From NCBI RefSeq assembly GCF_900109525.1, contig NZ_FOAN01000001.1, positions 124,001-188,000 of the forward strand: 64,000 nt of DNA, in the 5' to 3' direction. The notes beneath the pieces were generated by a model. It saw only the letters and a list, made by a program, of their open reading frames with translations. It did no database searches and was not told the origin of the DNA. A program made the translations under genes and the position numbers. This DNA comes from Allobosea lupini (GTDB lineage Bacteria; Pseudomonadota; Alphaproteobacteria; Rhizobiales; Beijerinckiaceae). Shown here in pieces: positions 27,196 through 36,402 of this stretch. Within the stretch, counting starts at the first letter, position 1, and the number at the start of each line of letters is the position of its first letter.

Positions 27196-28788
27196 ATGGG
27201 GCAGCGCTTCAAGCAGTTTCAGGCCGCATTCCAGGAGGATGCCTGCCTCGAAACCATGATGCGGGCGCGGCGGGGCGGCACGACGCTGGCCTGCTCGGCC
27301 TGCGGCAAGACCTCGGCCTTCGCGCCGCGCGTGAAGCTGCGCGCCTATGCCTGCCCGCATTGCAATTTCCTGGTCTCGCCCTGCCAGGGCACGCCGCTGG
27401 AGAGCAGGCGCATCTCGCTGCAGCTCTGGTTTTTCGCGCTCAAGGCGTTGACCGAACAGGGCGCGCGCAGTGCGGCCACGACGCTGGAGCGCGATGCTGA
27501 TGTCCCGGCCCAGCAGGCGCGCCGGATGGTCTCCGAATTGCAGGAGGCCGCCAGCAAGGACGGCAAGCCGCCGGACTGGCTGGTGCTGGCGCAAAAGGCT
27601 GTGGCTGGCGGCGCGAGCGCAACCAATGTTGCCGCCGGCGTGCCCTTCGCGGTTGCCGATGACGGTTCGCGGCTGCGGCTCGTCTCCCTGATCGGCGGCG
27701 GCGCGCTGGTATTGGCGATCGCCGGCGGTGTCGCGGTCGCGACGCTGAAGCCCGGTTCCACCGAGGTGACCGGCGGCTTCGAGCCGATCGAGAGCGTCGA
27801 GGCGCCAGCGCTGAAGGCGCCGACCCGGCCATCGCTGATCCTGTCCTCGGTCGAGGGCGATCTCGAGGCTGCCAGGCAGGCGACGCAGTTCGCGCTGAAC
27901 GCCGATCCCTCGCTCGCGGCGATCAAGGAGCAGGTCGCGGCGGAGATGCCGAACCAGCCGGGGCTGCCGATCCCGGTGATGCCGCCGTCGAACATCATCC
28001 TGGTGCCGCCGACCTTGCCGGGCAAGCCGGGCGCGCCGGCTGCGGCACCGCGTAGCCAGCTGCCGCAGGCGCCGATCAACTATACCGGCGACCCCAACCA
28101 GATCCTGACCTTCGGGCCGATCAAGATCCGCCGGCATCTGGTCGAGATGATCGTCAGGGCGGGGCGCGTCGTCGGCGCCGATCCGACCCTGCTGATGGCG
28201 GTTGCCGACAAGGAGTCCTCGTTCGCGACCGAGGTGAAGGCGAAGACCTCTTCGGCGACCGGGCTTTACCAGTTCATCGAGCAAACCTGGTTCGGCGTGA
28301 TCTTCGAGTTCGGCCGCAAGCATGGACTCGTCGCCGAGGCGGCGCTGATTTCCCGCAGCGGCCGACAGTTCGTCATCGCCGACGCCAACGAACGCCAGCG
28401 CATCCTCGATCTTCGGCGCGAGCCCTATCTCTCGGCCCTGCTGGCCGGCGAGATGCTGAAGCGCGATACGCTCAGGCTGGAAAAAGCGATGGGGCGCCAT
28501 CTCACCGGCGGCGAGATCTACCTGATCCATTTCCTCGGGCCGGATGCAGCGCAGACCTTCATCGAGACGATGGAGGAGACGCCCGGCGCGAGCGCCGCAG
28601 CCCTGCTGCCGAAGCCGGCCGAAGCCAACCGGCCGATCTTCTACGCCCAGGCCGGCGGCGAGACCAAGACGCTCTCGGTCTCGGAGGTGCACAAGAAGTT
28701 CGACGAGATGATCAAGGTCAGGCTCGACCGCTACAAGGTGGTGCGCGGCGGGCCGGCTGCTGCTCCGGCGCGGCAGCCGCAGAAGTAG
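27196..28788 (+). CDS. Zinc-ribbon (IS1595-like) N-terminus fused to membrane anchor and lytic transglycosylase
   Basis: A 530-residue protein with an odd layout. Residues 1-120 look like the N-terminus of IS1595-family transposases: FQEDACLETMMRARRGG, a zinc ribbon (Cys33, Cys36, Cys53, Cys56), a GTPLESRRISLQLWFFALK strand-helix and a helix-turn-helix-like part with SAATTLERD. A transmembrane helix follows (about 162-184), then a Pro-rich stretch and an SLT-type transglycosylase domain (about 305-450) with the catalytic Glu340 in ADKESSF and GLYQF. There is no DDE catalytic core. The topology puts the zinc ribbon in the cytoplasm and the peptidoglycan enzyme in the periplasm. Possible link to T6SS wall opening, by neighbourhood only. 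Confidence 0.75.
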   Translation: MGQRFKQFQAAFQEDACLETMMRARRGGTTLACSACGKTSAFAPRVKLRAYACPHCNFLVSPCQGTPLESRRISLQLWFFALKALTEQGARSAATTLERDADVPAQQARRMVSELQEAASKDGKPPDWLVLAQKAVAGGASATNVAAGVPFAVADDGSRLRLVSLIGGGALVLAIAGGVAVATLKPGSTEVTGGFEPIESVEAPALKAPTRPSLILSSVEGDLEAARQATQFALNADPSLAAIKEQVAAEMPNQPGLPIPVMPPSNIILVPPTLPGKPGAPAAAPRSQLPQAPINYTGDPNQILTFGPIKIRRHLVEMIVRAGRVVGADPTLLMAVADKESSFATEVKAKTSSATGLYQFIEQTWFGVIFEFGRKHGLVAEAALISRSGRQFVIADANERQRILDLRREPYLSALLAGEMLKRDTLRLEKAMGRHLTGGEIYLIHFLGPDAAQTFIETMEETPGASAAALLPKPAEANRPIFYAQAGGETKTLSVSEVHKKFDEMIKVRLDRYKVVRGGPAAAPARQPQK

Positions 28789-28902
28789 GTGCTCAAGGCG
28801 AATACCGGCCAGGCCCGACCAAAGCGACCACGGGTGCAGCGCATTTGCCGCGATGGCAGCGATGGCCCATGATCCAGTGATCCCGAGGGCGAGGAGACGA
28901 CG

Positions 28903-29181
28903 ATGGCGAAGAACCGGTTCGAGCAGGTCGATGAGCCGCAACCCGACGCCATCACGCTGAGCCTTGGCCAGCGCGACGGCAAGACTTTCGCTCGCATCGC
29001 CTGCCCGGCGGAGCTGGCGGGAGGCCATCTCGTCAATGATTTCGTCAGCGACGAGCTCGAACCGGTCGAGGGCTTTCGCTCGGCGGTGCGCCTCGCCAAC
29101 GAGATCAAGGCACCGATCGTCGTCGAGGACACAGACGGCCTCTGGCAGGACGACTGGGGCGAGCTCTACCGCGAGGACTGA
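28903..29181 (+). CDS. Small hypothetical acidic protein
   Basis: A 92-residue protein with good coding character and a strong GAGGAG ribosome site 7 bases before its ATG. No domain is recognised. It is acidic, with a C-terminal DGLWQDDWGELYRED. A middle part with EGFRSAVRLANEIKAP reads like an alpha helix. There is no signal peptide or membrane segment. It stands alone between the transglycosylase gene (same strand, about 115 bases upstream) and the convergent kinase gene. Confidence 0.6.
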   Translation: MAKNRFEQVDEPQPDAITLSLGQRDGKTFARIACPAELAGGHLVNDFVSDELEPVEGFRSAVRLANEIKAPIVVEDTDGLWQDDWGELYRED

Positions 29182-29240
29182 TGGCTCTCGTCGTTCTCGG
29201 CTCTGCGCTTCGATGCGCCCGAGCGTGACGCGTCCGACAA

Positions 29241-31208
29241 TCACTCGATCCGGAAATACTTGATGCCGATGCCGACCTTGCCGCCGGCGCGGGCGAGGTC
29301 CTGGTGCAGCCCGGGGAAGACATCGCCGGCCGGGGCCGGGTTTGGGCCGGAAAGGCTCGGCAGCGGTGCCGGGCTCACCAAGGCCAGCACGGTCTGCGGC
29401 CGCACGGGCGCGCCTGAAGCCGCCGTCGATTCAAGCTTGAGGTTGAAGCTCGCCTTGCCGCCTTCGCGGCGGGTGTAGTTGGCGAGATTGTAGACCAGTC
29501 CGTCATCGCCGATCAGCAGGATGTCGAGATTCTTGCTCGGGTCGCTTTCGACCGTGCCGGACAGCGTGTCGCCGCTCCGCATGGTGAAGGCGCCGATCTG
29601 CATGACCGGGCTGCGGTCGATGCCGCGGCCGAGCTGGCGCAGGAAGTCGACCATCGGGCATTGCGCCGTGGTGACGGTGCGCAGGCTGATCTGCGCCTCG
29701 TAGCCCTGCGCCTTCTTGAAGGCGGCATCGAAGCCGACGAAGGGCTCGGCCGTGCTGCCGAAGCCCTCGACCGTGGTGCGTTTGTCGGCGAGCGCCGTCG
29801 GCCACAGGAAGAAGCAGGCGCCGCCGTCATAGTCGGCGATATAGCGTGCCGTCCGCTCGGCGGCGGTGCGCGGCTCGGGCTCAGGTGCCGTTGAGGCTGG
29901 CGGCGGAGCGACTGGGGTCGATTTCGGGCCGGTCGTCGAGGTTGGGGTGGCCGGCGGCGGTGTCGGCGCCGGCTTCAATTCCGGTGTCACGGGCGCAGGG
30001 GATTGCGAAGACGGGGCCGGCTGCGTCGGCGCCGCCGGGATGGAAGGCGGCGGAGATTGCAGCGCGGGCGGCTCGGTCTGGGTCGCCGGCTGTGGCGGCG
30101 GTGCCGGGTTGGCCGGCGGAGGCGGTGCCACGGGCGTCAGCTCCGGCACGGGGGCGCCCGATCCTGCGCTCGGCGCGGGCGCTGGGCGTTCGTCGCTCAA
30201 GGCGGGCGGCGGGCTGTTCAGCGCCTGCTGGACCGGAGTGCCGGCGCCCAGCATTTTCCAGGCGAAGAACCCACCGCCCGCGAGGAGGGCGATTGCCGCA
30301 ACGCCCGCGACCTGCGGCCAGGGAAAGGCGCGTCCGCCGCTTCCAGCCGAGCTCGCGCCGCCTTTCGCCTGCCAGGAGGCGACCTCGGCCATGTCGGCGG
30401 GGCGGTCCTTCGGATCGGGCGCGAGCATGCGCGCCAGCAGCGGGCGGATGCGCTTGTCGATGGCGGAGAGATCGGGAACGCGGCGGCGCTTCTCCAGGAT
30501 CTGCATCTGGGTGCCGCCCATGTCGAGCGGGCGGCCGCCGAGCGCTTCGGCGAGCACCAGGCCGAGGCTGTAGATGTCGGACTTGCCGGTGACCTCGGCG
30601 CCGTAAAGGCCGAGCTGTTCGGGTGAGACATAATTGTATTTGCCGGCAAAGCCGGAGCCGATCACCGTCTTCTCGGCCAGCTTCGACTTGGCGATGCCGA
30701 AATCGATGATCTTGGCGCGCGTGACCTGGCCGCCGGGCAGGATGATGTTGTCGGGCGAGACGTCGCGATGGGTTATTCCCAGCATATGGGCGGCATGCAG
30801 GCCGGACGCGATGCGCCGGCGCAGCAGGTCGACCTGCTCGAAGGGCAGCGGGCCCTGCTTCAACAGGTCGGACAGCGACTTGCCGTCGACGAACTCCATG
30901 GCGAGATAGGTCGCCTGCGTCGCCGGGTCGACGGTGAAGACGTAATAGCGGACGATCGCCTCGTTGTAGAGGTTGTGCAGCGCCGACGCCTCGTTGCGAA
31001 AGAGAGCGATGACGTTGGCGTCCTGCGCCATGTCGGAGCGCACGATCTTGATCGCGACGGCATCGCCGGTCTGGATGGCGCGGCCCTGATAGACCTCGCC
31101 CATGCCGCCGGTGGCGATCAGGCGCTCGATCTCGTAGATGCCGTTCAGCCGCACGCCGGGCGCCAGCCCCGTGCGCGGCAGGAAGACGGTGCGGTCGGAA
31201 TCGCTCAT
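29241..31208 (-). CDS. ppkA: T6SS-linked Ser/Thr protein kinase (PpkA-like)
   Basis: A 655-residue membrane kinase. The N-terminal Hanks-type domain (about 24-270) has the glycine loop GGMGEVY, Lys54 (AIKIV), the catalytic loop HRDVSPDN (Asp149) and DFG at 169-171. A transmembrane helix (about 299-317) leads to a long Pro/Ala-rich linker (about 325-450) and a C-terminal ~190-residue periplasmic domain I do not recognise. In Agrobacterium and Pseudomonas the PpkA kinase switches T6SS firing on by phosphorylating TagF- or Fha-linked partners, and PppA reverses this. Its start overlaps the phosphatase stop (ATGA). Confidence 0.88.
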   Translation of the reverse strand: MSDSDRTVFLPRTGLAPGVRLNGIYEIERLIATGGMGEVYQGRAIQTGDAVAIKIVRSDMAQDANVIALFRNEASALHNLYNEAIVRYYVFTVDPATQATYLAMEFVDGKSLSDLLKQGPLPFEQVDLLRRRIASGLHAAHMLGITHRDVSPDNIILPGGQVTRAKIIDFGIAKSKLAEKTVIGSGFAGKYNYVSPEQLGLYGAEVTGKSDIYSLGLVLAEALGGRPLDMGGTQMQILEKRRRVPDLSAIDKRIRPLLARMLAPDPKDRPADMAEVASWQAKGGASSAGSGGRAFPWPQVAGVAAIALLAGGGFFAWKMLGAGTPVQQALNSPPPALSDERPAPAPSAGSGAPVPELTPVAPPPPANPAPPPQPATQTEPPALQSPPPSIPAAPTQPAPSSQSPAPVTPELKPAPTPPPATPTSTTGPKSTPVAPPPASTAPEPEPRTAAERTARYIADYDGGACFFLWPTALADKRTTVEGFGSTAEPFVGFDAAFKKAQGYEAQISLRTVTTAQCPMVDFLRQLGRGIDRSPVMQIGAFTMRSGDTLSGTVESDPSKNLDILLIGDDGLVYNLANYTRREGGKASFNLKLESTAASGAPVRPQTVLALVSPAPLPSLSGPNPAPAGDVFPGLHQDLARAGGKVGIGIKYFRIE

Positions 31209-32002
31209 GGCGCATCGCTCCTGCGCTGGCGCATGTTCGGCACCCAGCGCGTCTTTTCGCTTCCGCCGTCGTGATGATAGCGCACCACGATCACGGTGAC
31301 ATTGTCGGTGGCGCCGCGCTCCAGCGTCAGCGCGAGCAGGGCGTCGCAGGCGGCCTGGGCGCCGGTCGCCGCCGTCGCGCGCAGGATCTCCTCGTCGCGG
31401 ACATGGTCGGTGAGCCCGTCCGAGCAGAGCACGAAGACGTCTCCGCCTTCGAGTTCGCCATGGTCGATATCGAGCTCGGGCCGGTCATGCACGCCGATGG
31501 CGCGGGTGATGACATGGCGCCGCGGCCAGGTCCGCGCTTCTTCGATTGTGAGCAGGCCGCGCTCGATCATGTCCTGGGCTTCGGTGTGGTCGCGGGTGAC
31601 CTGCGTGATCTGCCCGCTGCGGACGAGATAGACCCGGCTGTCGCCACACCAGACGCAGGCGAAATGGCGGTCATGGGCGAGCAGCACGGCGAGCGTCGCG
31701 CCCATGGTGGCGCCATCATGCTCGCGGACCTTGCGGCGCAGTTCCGCATTGGCCTCGACCACGCCTCGTTCGAGCCGGTCGAGCAGCTCGGCGGCGGAGG
31801 CGGCCGCGCCGATGGCCGACAGGCTCGCCGCCACGGTGGCGCTCGCCATGGCACCGTTCTGATGGCCGCCCATGCCGTCCGCGACGGCCCATAGCCCGTG
31901 TTCGGGCCGGACCACCAGGTTGTCTTCGTTATGGCTGCGCACGCGCCCGGCGTGGCTGACCGCGCCCGTCTCGAAACTGGAGCCGGTGCGGTGCTCGTTC
32001 AT
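31205..32002 (-). CDS. pppA: PP2C-type protein phosphatase (PppA-like)
   Basis: A 265-residue cytoplasmic serine/threonine phosphatase of the PPM family, predicted to oppose the kinase encoded next. The metal-binding motifs are in place: RSHNEDN near residue 24, VADGMGGH near 41, CGDSRVY, SDGLTD and GATDNVTVIVV. The real start is MNEHRTG; the reading frame runs 125 codons further upstream only as a shadow of tagF. Its first bases overlap the tagF stop and its last overlap the kinase start, so the three are translationally coupled. Confidence 0.92.
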   Translation of the reverse strand: MNEHRTGSSFETGAVSHAGRVRSHNEDNLVVRPEHGLWAVADGMGGHQNGAMASATVAASLSAIGAAASAAELLDRLERGVVEANAELRRKVREHDGATMGATLAVLLAHDRHFACVWCGDSRVYLVRSGQITQVTRDHTEAQDMIERGLLTIEEARTWPRRHVITRAIGVHDRPELDIDHGELEGGDVFVLCSDGLTDHVRDEEILRATAATGAQAACDALLALTLERGATDNVTVIVVRYHHDGGSEKTRWVPNMRQRRSDAP

Positions 32003-32703
32003 GCTGTCGATCCTGCGCCGAGGAAGGCGTCGAAGCGCCCGGTCAGGAGACCGGTGTAGAGATAGGGGCTGGGCAGGCCATGGCCGACCAAGGCAAGCGG
32101 CTCGAAATCGTCGCCGCCGATGGTCCAGAGATAGCTGGCATGGGCATAGGCGCGGGTATGGTCCTCGACGCGCAGCGCCGAGAGCCTGGACGGGAAGGTC
32201 GCGGAATCGAGTGCGCTGACGATGGTGCCGTCGGAAAGGCGCACCATATCGGCGGGCGGAGCGGCCTTGAGATCGTCGTTGGGCAAAGCGAGCCCACCCA
32301 GCGCATGCGAGACGGCCTCGAAGCTTGCCTCGGGTTCGAGCGCGCGCAGGAGGAAGTCCTCGGCCTGGGCGAACCATGCATCCTGCGGGTCGAGCTCGGG
32401 CGGCGGGATCGCGGCGCCGGGGCCGGCGAGGGCGAAGACGGTCAGCGGGAAATAGCGGCCGATGCCGTCGACCGAGGGCATGAAGGCGCCGGCGACGGTG
32501 GTGCCGCAGAAGGCGCTGCCGAACCAGAAGCGCCAGATCGGCGCGTTGAGGAAAGCATCCTGCCAGCCGCCGCCGAGCTCGACCCGGCTGGCGGTGAGCC
32601 CGCCCTGGAGCCAGCGCTCATAGGCCGAGAGAAAGGCCGTCGGCGCATTCAGCGCGATGAAATCCCGCTTGCCCGGAAGCTTCCCGAACAACCCACACGC
32701 CAT
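31999..32703 (-). CDS. tagF: Type VI secretion-associated protein TagF (ImpM)
   Basis: A 234-residue protein with the TagF signature: start MACGLFGKLPGKRDFI, WLQGGLTASR, then WRFWFGSAFCG and PSVDGIGRYFPLTVFA. TagF is a post-translational repressor of T6SS activity; the block is relieved by the PpkA pathway. It is followed by the phosphatase and kinase genes with 4-base overlaps, matching the Agrobacterium imp order. An upstream ATG adding 10 residues is inside the tssM end and less likely; the tssM stop and this start are 1 base apart. Confidence 0.93.
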   Translation of the reverse strand: MACGLFGKLPGKRDFIALNAPTAFLSAYERWLQGGLTASRVELGGGWQDAFLNAPIWRFWFGSAFCGTTVAGAFMPSVDGIGRYFPLTVFALAGPGAAIPPPELDPQDAWFAQAEDFLLRALEPEASFEAVSHALGGLALPNDDLKAAPPADMVRLSDGTIVSALDSATFPSRLSALRVEDHTRAYAHASYLWTIGGDDFEPLALVGHGLPSPYLYTGLLTGRFDAFLGAGSTA

Positions 32704-32704
32704 C

Positions 32705-35700
32705 TCAAATCCCCGCCGGACAACGGATTTCACGCAGCGCCGGCAGCACCAGCGGGTTCTTCAGCGAGCCGACCCCGAACTGGTAGCCGATCTGACGACC
32801 GCCGGCCGCGAGCGTGAAGACGACATTGTCGCCTTGGCGCAGGACCGAGCCGGCATCGAGCAGGCGGAAGAAGGACCAGACGCCGGTGCGGTCGAACATC
32901 TTCACCTCGGTCGGCGCCGCCGGCGTCGGGCTGTTGGAGAAGAAGCCGCCACCGAAGATGCCACCGGCATTGTTGTTGGCTGCTGCGCCGCCGCCGATCG
33001 TCAGGGTGATCGAGGTCTTGGCGAGGCCGCCGCCCGGCCACATCACCGGCGTCGGCGTGTTGACGCCCTGCTGGCTCGCCACGGTGAAACCGTTGATCTC
33101 GAGCTTGGCGCCGGAGGCGTCGGAGGAGAGGGTGGTCGGCACCACCACCATCTGGAAGTTCGGCAGGTTGCCGCCGGTCGGGAAGAAGGCCTCGCGGATG
33201 TCGTTGGCGCGCTGGAACTCGCGCAAGGTCGTCGGCGAGAGGGCGCGGGCGACGCGGCTGTCCTGGCGCCAGCTCCAGTTCTGGCCGGACTTGTCGATAT
33301 AGGGGTCGAGCCGCTCCTTCATGAACTTGTCCATCGCACCGGTGCCGGGCGCGAAGAGCTGGGCGAAGTCGGCAAGACCGATCTCGCTCGTGCTACCCTT
33401 GGCGAAGGGATAGCGATTGGCCAGCAGGCTGGAACAGCGGCCGGTGACCTCGCTGGCCAGCGCCTGGCGCAGCAGCGAGACGGTCGCGCCGGTGGCGTCG
33501 CCCTCGAAATCGTTGACGGCTGCGACGATCATCGCGTCGAAAGGCGCCGGATAGCGCGAGGAGTTGCCGCGCAGCGAGGCGATCAGCGGCACCAGCGCGG
33601 CATTGGCCGCGGCGGCCTGCGCCGGCGTGGTCGCGGCCATTGCGAGGTTCTGGTTGATCTCGGCGAAGATCTGCAGCGCCTGGTCGACCGGCCGCTTGCC
33701 GCCATCGCCCTCGACCAGGACGTGGAAGGCCTTGAACTGCGCCTCGATATTGGCGCCGAGCGCCTCGCCGCCGCCACCGCCGGCAATGACGCGATCGACG
33801 CCGGGGGCGCTGAGCGGCAGGCTGGTGCCGAGCCGGTTCAGCGAATAGTTGGCACGCTCCTCCAGGGTCTTGGCTGCCTTGTCGGCGACCTGGCCCGCCA
33901 TCTTCTCGGCAGCCTGCGCCGCAGCAGGCCGCTTCGCTCCCCGCTCCTTGGTCAGCTGCGTCTCGTCGCGGATCGATTCGAGCAGCTGCTTGAAGGGCGA
34001 GGTCGGTGCGGAGATGGCCGAAAGCGCGATGTATTTCGGCTTGTCGGCGTTGAGCGGCCGCAGCTTCAGCCGGCGCAGCGCCTTCTGCCAGGAGGCCGTG
34101 AAGTCGCGCGTGTAGAGCTTGAGCAGGTCCTGGAAGAGGCTGGCATATTGCGAGGTGATCGCTGCCTGGTCGGCATTGTCGCCGAGGACCCAGCGCTCCT
34201 TCTCGATGCGCTCGCCGATGTCGCCGAGACGGTCGACGAAAGCGCCCTGGAAGCCGTCATAGGTGTAGAAATACGGCACACGGATCGAGTCGAGGTCCTC
34301 GCCGGAAACGCCCTCGAAGACAAGGCGCGCATCCGAGCCGCCGCGGATTGCCGCGACCCAGTCGCGGCTGGCGTTGCGCCCTTGCGTGCGCAGCAGTTCG
34401 TAGGCGCGCTCGGCGATGCTGAGCCGGCGCAAAGTGCGCTGGCTGCTCTCGATCAATGGCTGGTTGAGCTTGACCACCGGCTCGCCGCCGTCGTCGAGGT
34501 CGAGCAGGGCGACGAGGTGCTCCTCCAGCGCCTCGCGGCCCTTGGCGTTGGCGGCGCCTGGGAAGAGGTTCTCGGCCCAGTCCTGGCGCATCCAGGCGAG
34601 GACGAGGTCGCGGTCGAGCGGGGCACGGCCGCCGACCATCAGATAGACCTTGAGCGCCTCGTAGATGAAGCCGGGATTGTTGACGTTGGCCTCGAGCTGC
34701 TCCTCGAGCCGGAAGATGATGCGCGAGCGCAGCAGCCGCTCCAGCGCCTGGTGATAGCTCTCCTGCGCCGCCGATTGCAGGCGCTCGCGCTGGCTGAGGC
34801 CGAAGGTGGCAGCGACCGGCGTCGGCTCGTCCTTGTCCGCATAGCCGGCCGGCATATGGCGCAGCTTGTGCAGCAGCGGCAGGACGCGGCTGAAATTGCG
34901 GTCGGAGAGAGTGGTCTCCTGCAGCACCGGTGCGGCGCTCGACCGATAATCGGCGAGGCCGTAATTGGTCTGGTTGATCAGGTCGCTGTTGCGGGCATAG
35001 CTCGTCCACCACATGCCGCCGAGCGCGAGTGAGACCAGCGCGATCGCGCTGAAGCCGGCGATGCGCAGCAGGGTCGAGCGGCGCGCGGCACGCAGGTCGG
35101 TCGAGACCCAACCGGATTCGCCGATGATCACCTTCTGGATCAGGTCGGTGAGGAAGAAGCTCTTGCCACGGCCGGAATAGGAACCGGAATCGGCGTGGTC
35201 GCTGCCGAAATTGCGCGAGAGTGCACCGATCAGCTGGTCGATCGGCGTGCCTTCCTGGGTGCCGGAGGTGAAGTAGAAGCCGCGCAAGGTCGCGCTCGAC
35301 TGATAGCGCGTCGGCTCGAAGACGCGGCCAAGGAAGTCGATGATCAAAGGCTTCAGCGTCGCCATCTGGCTCGGAAGGCCGAAGAGCTTGGCGCGCGAGG
35401 TCGGGTTGTGCTCGTCCTGCAGACGATCCGAGAGGCGCTCGTTCAGCCGCTCGATCAGCGCGTCGAATTCGGGCGGCACGTCGCCGATCATGTTGCGGGT
35501 CTTGTCGACTGTCTGGAAGGTATGGCCCCAGACCATGCGCCGCTGCGGCTCGGAGAGCGCCGCGAAGAACTCGTTGAAGCCGGCGATCAGATCGGCCTTG
35601 GTGAAGACCGCATAGACCGGGAAATCGACCTTGAGCCGCTCGTTGAGTTCGAGCAGGCGGGCGCGGATCGCATCGCCATGGGCGACGATCTCCTCCTGCG

Positions 35701-36370
35701 ATGAGGTCAGCAGGTCCTCAACGCTGATCGCGACGATGACGCCGTTGATCGGCTGGCGCGGCCGGTTGGTCTTGAGCAGATCGAGGAAGGCGAGCCAGCT
35801 CGTGCGCTCGGCCTTCGTATCGGTGTCCTGCGTGGTGTAGCGCCCGGCGGTGTCGATCAGCACCGCATCCTCGGCGAACCACCAGTCGCAATAGCGGGTG
35901 CCGCCGGTGCCGGCCACGGCGGCCGGTGTCTGGCCGCCGCGGGCGAGCGGGAACTTCAGCCCGGAATTGACCAGCGCCGTGGTCTTGCCGGCACCGGGCG
36001 GGCCGATGATGACGTACCAGGGCAGGTCGTAGAGATAATCACCGCCATCCTTGCCGCGCGTGCGCCGCAGCGTCGCCAGCGCATCGCGCATGGAGGCAGC
36101 GAGCGCGGCGCCGTCACCGGTCTGGACTTCCTCCTTGGCCATCGCGTCGGAGAGCGCGGCGACGGCCCTGCGCCGCTTGATCACGATCCAGGCGCTCCAG
36201 CCGAGCGCGCCGAGCATCAGGACGAGCGCGATCGGTAGCCTGACCCAGAACGATTCGAGCGGGCGCACTTCGCCGAAGGCGACGAAGGGGCCGCCGAACC
36301 AGATCAGCAGCGTCAGCGCCAATGCGCCGACGAAGATGGCTGCGATCCTGAGCCACGTCGCGAGATTCAT
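32705..36370 (-). CDS. tssM: Type VI secretion membrane complex protein TssM (IcmF)
   Basis: The largest part of the T6SS trans-envelope complex. The 1221-residue protein has two N-terminal membrane helices (about 9-28 and 45-64), a cytoplasmic NTPase-like domain with Walker A GPPGAGKTTAL (about 122-132), a third helix near 430-455, and a long periplasmic IcmF/DUF1215-type part to the C-terminus. The intact Walker A fits ATP-using TssM forms such as that in Agrobacterium. In Enterobacteria the periplasmic end contacts TssJ; no tssJ is seen here, as is usual in Rhizobiales. Downstream of tssL. Confidence 0.95.
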   Translation of the reverse strand: MNLATWLRIAAIFVGALALTLLIWFGGPFVAFGEVRPLESFWVRLPIALVLMLGALGWSAWIVIKRRRAVAALSDAMAKEEVQTGDGAALAASMRDALATLRRTRGKDGGDYLYDLPWYVIIGPPGAGKTTALVNSGLKFPLARGGQTPAAVAGTGGTRYCDWWFAEDAVLIDTAGRYTTQDTDTKAERTSWLAFLDLLKTNRPRQPINGVIVAISVEDLLTSSQEEIVAHGDAIRARLLELNERLKVDFPVYAVFTKADLIAGFNEFFAALSEPQRRMVWGHTFQTVDKTRNMIGDVPPEFDALIERLNERLSDRLQDEHNPTSRAKLFGLPSQMATLKPLIIDFLGRVFEPTRYQSSATLRGFYFTSGTQEGTPIDQLIGALSRNFGSDHADSGSYSGRGKSFFLTDLIQKVIIGESGWVSTDLRAARRSTLLRIAGFSAIALVSLALGGMWWTSYARNSDLINQTNYGLADYRSSAAPVLQETTLSDRNFSRVLPLLHKLRHMPAGYADKDEPTPVAATFGLSQRERLQSAAQESYHQALERLLRSRIIFRLEEQLEANVNNPGFIYEALKVYLMVGGRAPLDRDLVLAWMRQDWAENLFPGAANAKGREALEEHLVALLDLDDGGEPVVKLNQPLIESSQRTLRRLSIAERAYELLRTQGRNASRDWVAAIRGGSDARLVFEGVSGEDLDSIRVPYFYTYDGFQGAFVDRLGDIGERIEKERWVLGDNADQAAITSQYASLFQDLLKLYTRDFTASWQKALRRLKLRPLNADKPKYIALSAISAPTSPFKQLLESIRDETQLTKERGAKRPAAAQAAEKMAGQVADKAAKTLEERANYSLNRLGTSLPLSAPGVDRVIAGGGGGEALGANIEAQFKAFHVLVEGDGGKRPVDQALQIFAEINQNLAMAATTPAQAAAANAALVPLIASLRGNSSRYPAPFDAMIVAAVNDFEGDATGATVSLLRQALASEVTGRCSSLLANRYPFAKGSTSEIGLADFAQLFAPGTGAMDKFMKERLDPYIDKSGQNWSWRQDSRVARALSPTTLREFQRANDIREAFFPTGGNLPNFQMVVVPTTLSSDASGAKLEINGFTVASQQGVNTPTPVMWPGGGLAKTSITLTIGGGAAANNNAGGIFGGGFFSNSPTPAAPTEVKMFDRTGVWSFFRLLDAGSVLRQGDNVVFTLAAGGRQIGYQFGVGSLKNPLVLPALREIRCPAGI

Positions 36371-36402
36371 CGTCTACCCGTCTCCTGCATCGCCACCCGG
36401 TC

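Noticed and set aside
27196..27560. Remnant of an IS1595 insertion sequence
   Set aside because: No terminal inverted repeats, target duplication or DDE core are seen, and the frame runs smoothly into the membrane helix and transglycosylase domain. It is treated as a fused domain, not a mobile element.
26782..29244. An 820-codon minus-strand frame across three plus-strand genes
   Set aside because: It ignores the boundaries of the methyltransferase, transglycosylase and 92-residue genes and shows no domain; a GC-driven shadow.
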